Shown here one piece after another: positions 21,600-64,000 of a DNA stretch of 64,000 nt (position 1 is its first letter; each line of letters starts with the position of its first letter). The translations under genes were made by a program, and so were the position numbers. The DNA is from Atherix ibis (Eukaryota; Arthropoda; Insecta; Diptera; Athericidae). Location of the stretch: contig OY282610.1 of assembly GCA_958298945.1 (NCBI GenBank), positions 66,523,088 through 66,587,087 on the forward strand, in the 5' to 3' direction. The notes under the pieces were generated by a model. The model did not search any database. It was not told the origin of the DNA and saw nothing but the letters and a program-made list of their open reading frames with translations.

Positions 21600-22060
21600 T
21601 TATTTCAAATGTTGTCCTTAAGCATCGAGGATATTGTTAGTTTGATAGTATACATCTTTTACGAAGAAATCGGGAGTTGATATCACCACTTTTTGACATT
21701 ATTCGGCCGAGAAAAATTTCTCTCAAAATTTGCATCGTAGCACGAGCTGTGTGTGATGTGGCATAGTTTTGTTGGAACCACATGTTATCTTGGCCTAATA
21801 GATCCAATTCAGGAAAAAGAAAGTGTGCTAACAAGTCTCGATAGCGGTCACCAGTAACTGTTACAGCATTGTCTCCAGTATCCTTAAAGAAATATGGACC
21901 AATGATGCCGCCGGCTCAAATGCCTCACCATATATGAGGGCGTAGTGGTCTTTGGTGTATCAGTTGAGGGTTTTCAGTGCCCCAATAGCGGCTATTCTAT
22001 TTATTAACACAGTCAGCCAGTCGTCTATTCCGAGCTGTAAAACTCGAGCACTGCAGTCCT
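21600..22060 (-). mobile_element. DD41D (rosa-like) mariner transposase, middle fragment
   Basis: The minus strand reads RYWGTENPQL, GGIIGPYFFKDTGDNAVTVT, GDRYRDLLAHFLFPELDLL, then MWFQQNYATSHTARATM and GRIMSKSGDIN. These are the blocks around the second catalytic residue of the DD41D group; the Asp in WFQQDG is replaced by Asn. Stops and shifts interrupt it, and no ends are visible. Confidence 0.75.
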
Positions 22061-25000
22061 TCCGCCGTTCATGTTCATTTGACTGCAGCTGTTGTGTCAA
22101 TTGAATTTTCAACAAACATGATGGAAATATTCTCAATTCTTAAGCATTAATTAGTACACGTAACTTAATTACTTTTACAATGTCATCAATTGCGAGAATA
22201 AAAATCAAGTGACTAAAAGTGGCTAACATCTGTTAAATAGGGTCCAAATTCATTAAAAAGTATCTGGAAAAAGACCAATTTTTTGAACTTAAACAAAATA
22301 TGCCAAATGCCGAACAAATATCAGTGTAGATACTATTAGAAAAATTCGCAAATATTCATTTGAAGTGAATGTTCAAAATTTAATGTTCATAAAACCATAC
22401 TGGGCTACGTGAAATGAAGCATCTACACTGCTTGATAAACTGTGAATAGATCAACGACTCGAATAACTTAGGAATATTACTATTGTTCTGTAATTAAATT
22501 ACTTCACTTTTTGAGTATTATGAAGGACGATTTTCAAAAGTTAGGAAATTTACCATTCTCAACTAATTTTGCAAAAAATCATTTCTAAGGGAAACAATAC
22601 GGGCGCGGAACACAAATTTATAAAACTCGTACGGATACTATATTGGGACCATAAAAAAAACAAATTTGACATTATTAATGAGGTACAAATTCAAACTATC
22701 CACAGAAAACTATCAGTATGAGTAACTTTATTGATAATCTGTACTATAATTTGGCTATATTAAATATATTCAGTGTTATTTCCAATTTTTAACCTATTAA
22801 TCATTGACTGTTAATTATATGGCATAGAAAACTATTAATTATAAGGCATAGGTTGCTCTACCGATATACGTATATATTCAGCATTTCCAACAATTGTATC
22901 TATATCATCAAAAATAAATAACGGATTACAGAGTCCACAGTTGTGTCAGACTTTTAAAAAAATGTAGTATCCGTTTTTATTGAGAAAGAAATAATTATGG
23001 CGCTGGCTGTACATACATGCGAGTACATAAATATCGTCTGTCATAGGAATTCTTCGATACTTGATTCTATGTTGTTGGAGGAGGTATGGCTGCACTTTAA
23101 TTTGGCAGCTATTTTCTTCCATTTTTGTGTAAACAAAATTCTTTGAAGTTCAATCTGGACTTACACATAGTTTACACTATAAGAATCAAAAACATCAGGA
23201 AAAATAAAAAATTGTTTATTTTTTGGTTGTTAAACATTTTATGGGATTTTTAAAAAAAATCTTCTATCTCAAATCCAACTACATACATATTGAATGTATG
23301 TTTTATTCATAATTGTATAATACAATATAGGCAGAGATGGCTCCGATAAGAAATTTATCAATTTTTTAAATACGTTAATTATTCCTTTTTAAACTATAAA
23401 ATTATTGTAATTTTTCATTATAAATTTTGTACATTATAGTAGAGAATTAATTTGATTTTATAAGTTAAAACACATATTAGGCAATAGGGGGCATACTCCC
23501 AAAATTATTTATGTAACTTGGTAAACGCCATTGCTCCATTGAAAGCAGAATTGCTGCTTCCTTTATCATCGATACGAATTATGTATCGCATCCATCACAG
23601 TCTATTGATCCTAATTTTATCAACGAATGGGACGAGCGTTATATAGCTCTGTGTTTCATTATTAAATTAGTCTCTAGAACCGTGTTTTCCAATATACAGA
23701 GCTTGAGGGAATCCTCGTCTCGAATACGGGGCTAAGAATTCGCAATGATTCTTGCTATGGATCTAAGCTTCTGAGAACTACATTAAGCAGTAAAAAGACT
23801 AACCTTGACTTTATGGTGACAACCATCGAGTGAAATATTTGGACTATTCAATATAACTTTACTGGGATTTCTTTACCCATATTACTATCGGCTATTACAT
23901 TTGACCCCATATAGATTTAATTATTTTAAAGTTATAATTTCTTATTTTTATATAATTTCTAGTGATCAATTTTGGCGAAGGCTTTTCATATAAAATTTTG
24001 TCACGTGTTCGACGTACGCCAGAAGTTGTAATAACGCCCGGAGAGGTGAAAAAGAATACAAGAGAATGCGTTTTTTATTTCCAAAGGCTATTGTAAACTT
24101 GAATGACCTACTAACAGAATGGCAGCTAATACCATTAGTTATCCGCAGACACGATGCCTGGACCAATAGCGACACATTTTTGGCGTATTCTTGTATAACC
24201 ACCAATAAAGCAGACCCGGAAGCTCCTCAGAATCCGGATTGGACATACTGTTCTTACTCATAATCTCTTTTTTGGTAACACCAATCGTCCCTTATGCTGT
24301 GGCATCCATTTCACTTACTTCGCGAGCAGAATTCCTCCCATTGTGGAGCTCCTGGACCCAACAACTCCATACCCTAGTCGCCTATTAAAACTTCTATACA
24401 TACTAATCTGCTTCAGAAAATATAACAAAATTCTCAATATTCTAAGATAACTTCCCACACGTACTATGAAGTCGCCAAATGGCCTCACGGTCGTGTCGCT
24501 ATGAAGTGGCCCCTAGCACATGTTTAAAGCGCCTTACAATCAAAAACAACAACTTAAATGGCGCTGAGAGTGATCTAGCTATTTTAGTCAGTGGAAAATT
24601 TTTCCGGTCTTATTAGTATAGTTGGGATACCGAACTCTCCGATGGGTGTGTAAAGTTTAATCTGGCTATGATATAAGACGGCCATAAAGTCGATAAAAGA
24701 TGATGAAGCTACTAATCATATTCTAAACGCTTAACGGTAGATTGGTCTATTGGTGATTTATCTGGGAGTGAAACTTGTTTGAAATGGGACTATAGCTTCT
24801 TGGCATATAATTCTATCCTGACTAATAGGGTAGCGAAAATTCTTTTATGGAAGTAATTCCTCTATCACCACTGTACGCATTCATTATATCCTTTATTTTA
24901 TGTATCGAACACATAAAACCATGCCGCTACTAGGGCAATCGTTTATAAAATAATATTGCATTAATATTAATCCGTTTAAATATTTATCTAAGTTCCATCG

Positions 25001-25589
25001 ATAATAGTCCAATTGGACGTAAGTTGATATTTCAATGGAGTCTTATTTGAATGTGTTTTTCGAATTGAAATGCACACACACACACATACACAAATATTTT
25101 TGATTTGGTATAATTATTAAAACATAAAATTTTAGAAAATTCAATATTACTTTTAAAAAAAAAACCCTTTTAATATAGTGCATAATATTAGAACACGGAA
25201 CAATTTATGAAAATTCCAAAAAGTCTTGGAAAAAATCATTCAAGTGATATGAAAGTATGCACTCTATTTATAATAACTTCAAAATTTGACAAAAAATACA
25301 AAAAAAACAGCAAATATTTTTCGAAATAGTTTAATGGAAAATCTCTAGTCAATATAATAGAGAAGAAAAATAATATTAAAAATGAAGTAGAGAATTCTAT
25401 AATTTTTATAGAAGAAAAATAATATTAAAACAGAAGAAAATGTACTGGGAAAATACATTAAAGAAGACGAAGAGAAGAAGAAAACAAGAAGAAGATAAGA
25501 AGAATATTAAATTTGACAGATACGTGAATTTGCGAAGAAGAAATTTCAATAAGTACTAGAATAAGACTTGTGTGGAAAGTGTAGGAAGA
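22061..25589. other. Intergenic stretch upstream of Itpr, nothing firmly identified
   Basis: About 3.5 kb. Two less AT-rich patches (23540-23830 and 24000-24560) look like old transposon relics: a string near 23610 (cagtctattgatcctaattt) recurs in similar form near 46380, but no protein family could be read. A purine-rich GAAGA-repeat stretch occupies 25440-25510. Confidence 0.4.
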
Positions 25590-63413
<37,824 letters not shown>

Positions 63414-64000
63414 GTAATTTTACTAATAATTTGCGCCTATTTCTATAAAATAATAAATTATTTTTTAATTATGATTCTCATTAAAATATTGTCGGTGAAT
63501 GTTCCGCATATCATTGGCTGATTTAACAGTAGTGACTATTCTGATAATTTTCATCTATAAACTTATTCATGTTTTTCATCCGTACACAAATTTCAAAAAT
63601 TATACAAATTTATGGAAAATGAAAAATGTAACATCATTTTTCTGATTCATAAAATTAATTTATGCATAAACTCGCCTTTCGTTAGTAATTCTACCTCTTT
63701 CACGCTTGAGCTTTGGACATTTCTAATAAAATCCAAAATGAAATTGTATCAGACAATGAGAATTTAATGTTAAATACTGCAGTTTTTTTTCCTCTATAGT
63801 ACGATATTAAATCTTTAGACTAAAGTTCTGTTCGATATCTAAAGAAAATACAAATTATATATAAAGAATTTCGAAACATTTTATCCAATTGTGAATATAT
63901 TGTCTTTCTACTTCTCATGGTTCGTTTTTATAGAGGTGGGGCAATAGAATAAGAAGTCTGGTTAAGGCAGCCAATAAACATTTAACTTTGCTAGTTATAA

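Noticed and set aside
23966..24263. Overlapping open frames on both strands
   Set aside because: Neither translation resembles a known family; both are short and overlap antiparallel, as expected by chance in a less AT-rich relic.

Overview
The window comes from an AT-rich eukaryotic genome, almost certainly a higher fly (Brachycera); the mixture of mariner families would suit a tephritid-like fruit fly, but the species is inferred. The reasons are a spliced gene with GT-AG introns whose product is a very close relative of the Drosophila inositol 1,4,5-trisphosphate receptor, plus many Tc1/mariner, non-LTR and P-like elements typical of Diptera. Layout: about 1-22 kb is intergenic and consists mostly of decayed transposons. 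These include a truncated mariner at the left edge, a 5'-truncated Jockey-like LINE with a 12-bp target duplication (3.6-6.8 kb), a deleted mariner with perfect ends (6.9-7.95 kb), a mariner containing a perfect 64-bp hairpin (7.96-9.18 kb), a mariner with an apparently intact DD34D transposase (15.0-16.3 kb), and a P-like element (18.0-21.0 kb) that itself received a MITE and a long-inverted-repeat mariner derivative. About 22-25.5 kb shows nothing that I recognise beyond AT-rich sequence. From about 25.6 kb to the right end lies the + strand IP3 receptor gene (Itpr). I could trace 20 coding exons from the ATG at 26767 to 63413. Every junction keeps the frame, giving about 2259 residues: suppressor domain, IP3-binding core with its basic residues, RIH domains and RIH-associated domain. 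The channel (transmembrane) part lies beyond the window. Intron 2 (12.7 kb) and intron 6 (9.6 kb) hold most of the intragenic transposons: a MITE, LINE fragments, three P-like elements, and six mariners or mariner fragments, plus one isolated hairpin. The coding exons carry none. The most interesting signals are in the transposons. Several unrelated mariner families carry an inverted duplication near their 5' end. Two mariner copies share a derived structure with terminal inverted repeats of about 190 bp. A P-like element with a perfect 8-bp target duplication keeps the first exons of a THAP-domain protein. Two MITEs share AAT flanks, one of them confirmed by a paralogous empty site. In the receptor gene, a 15-nt in-frame microexon and two acceptors lacking a pyrimidine tract deserve transcript checks.
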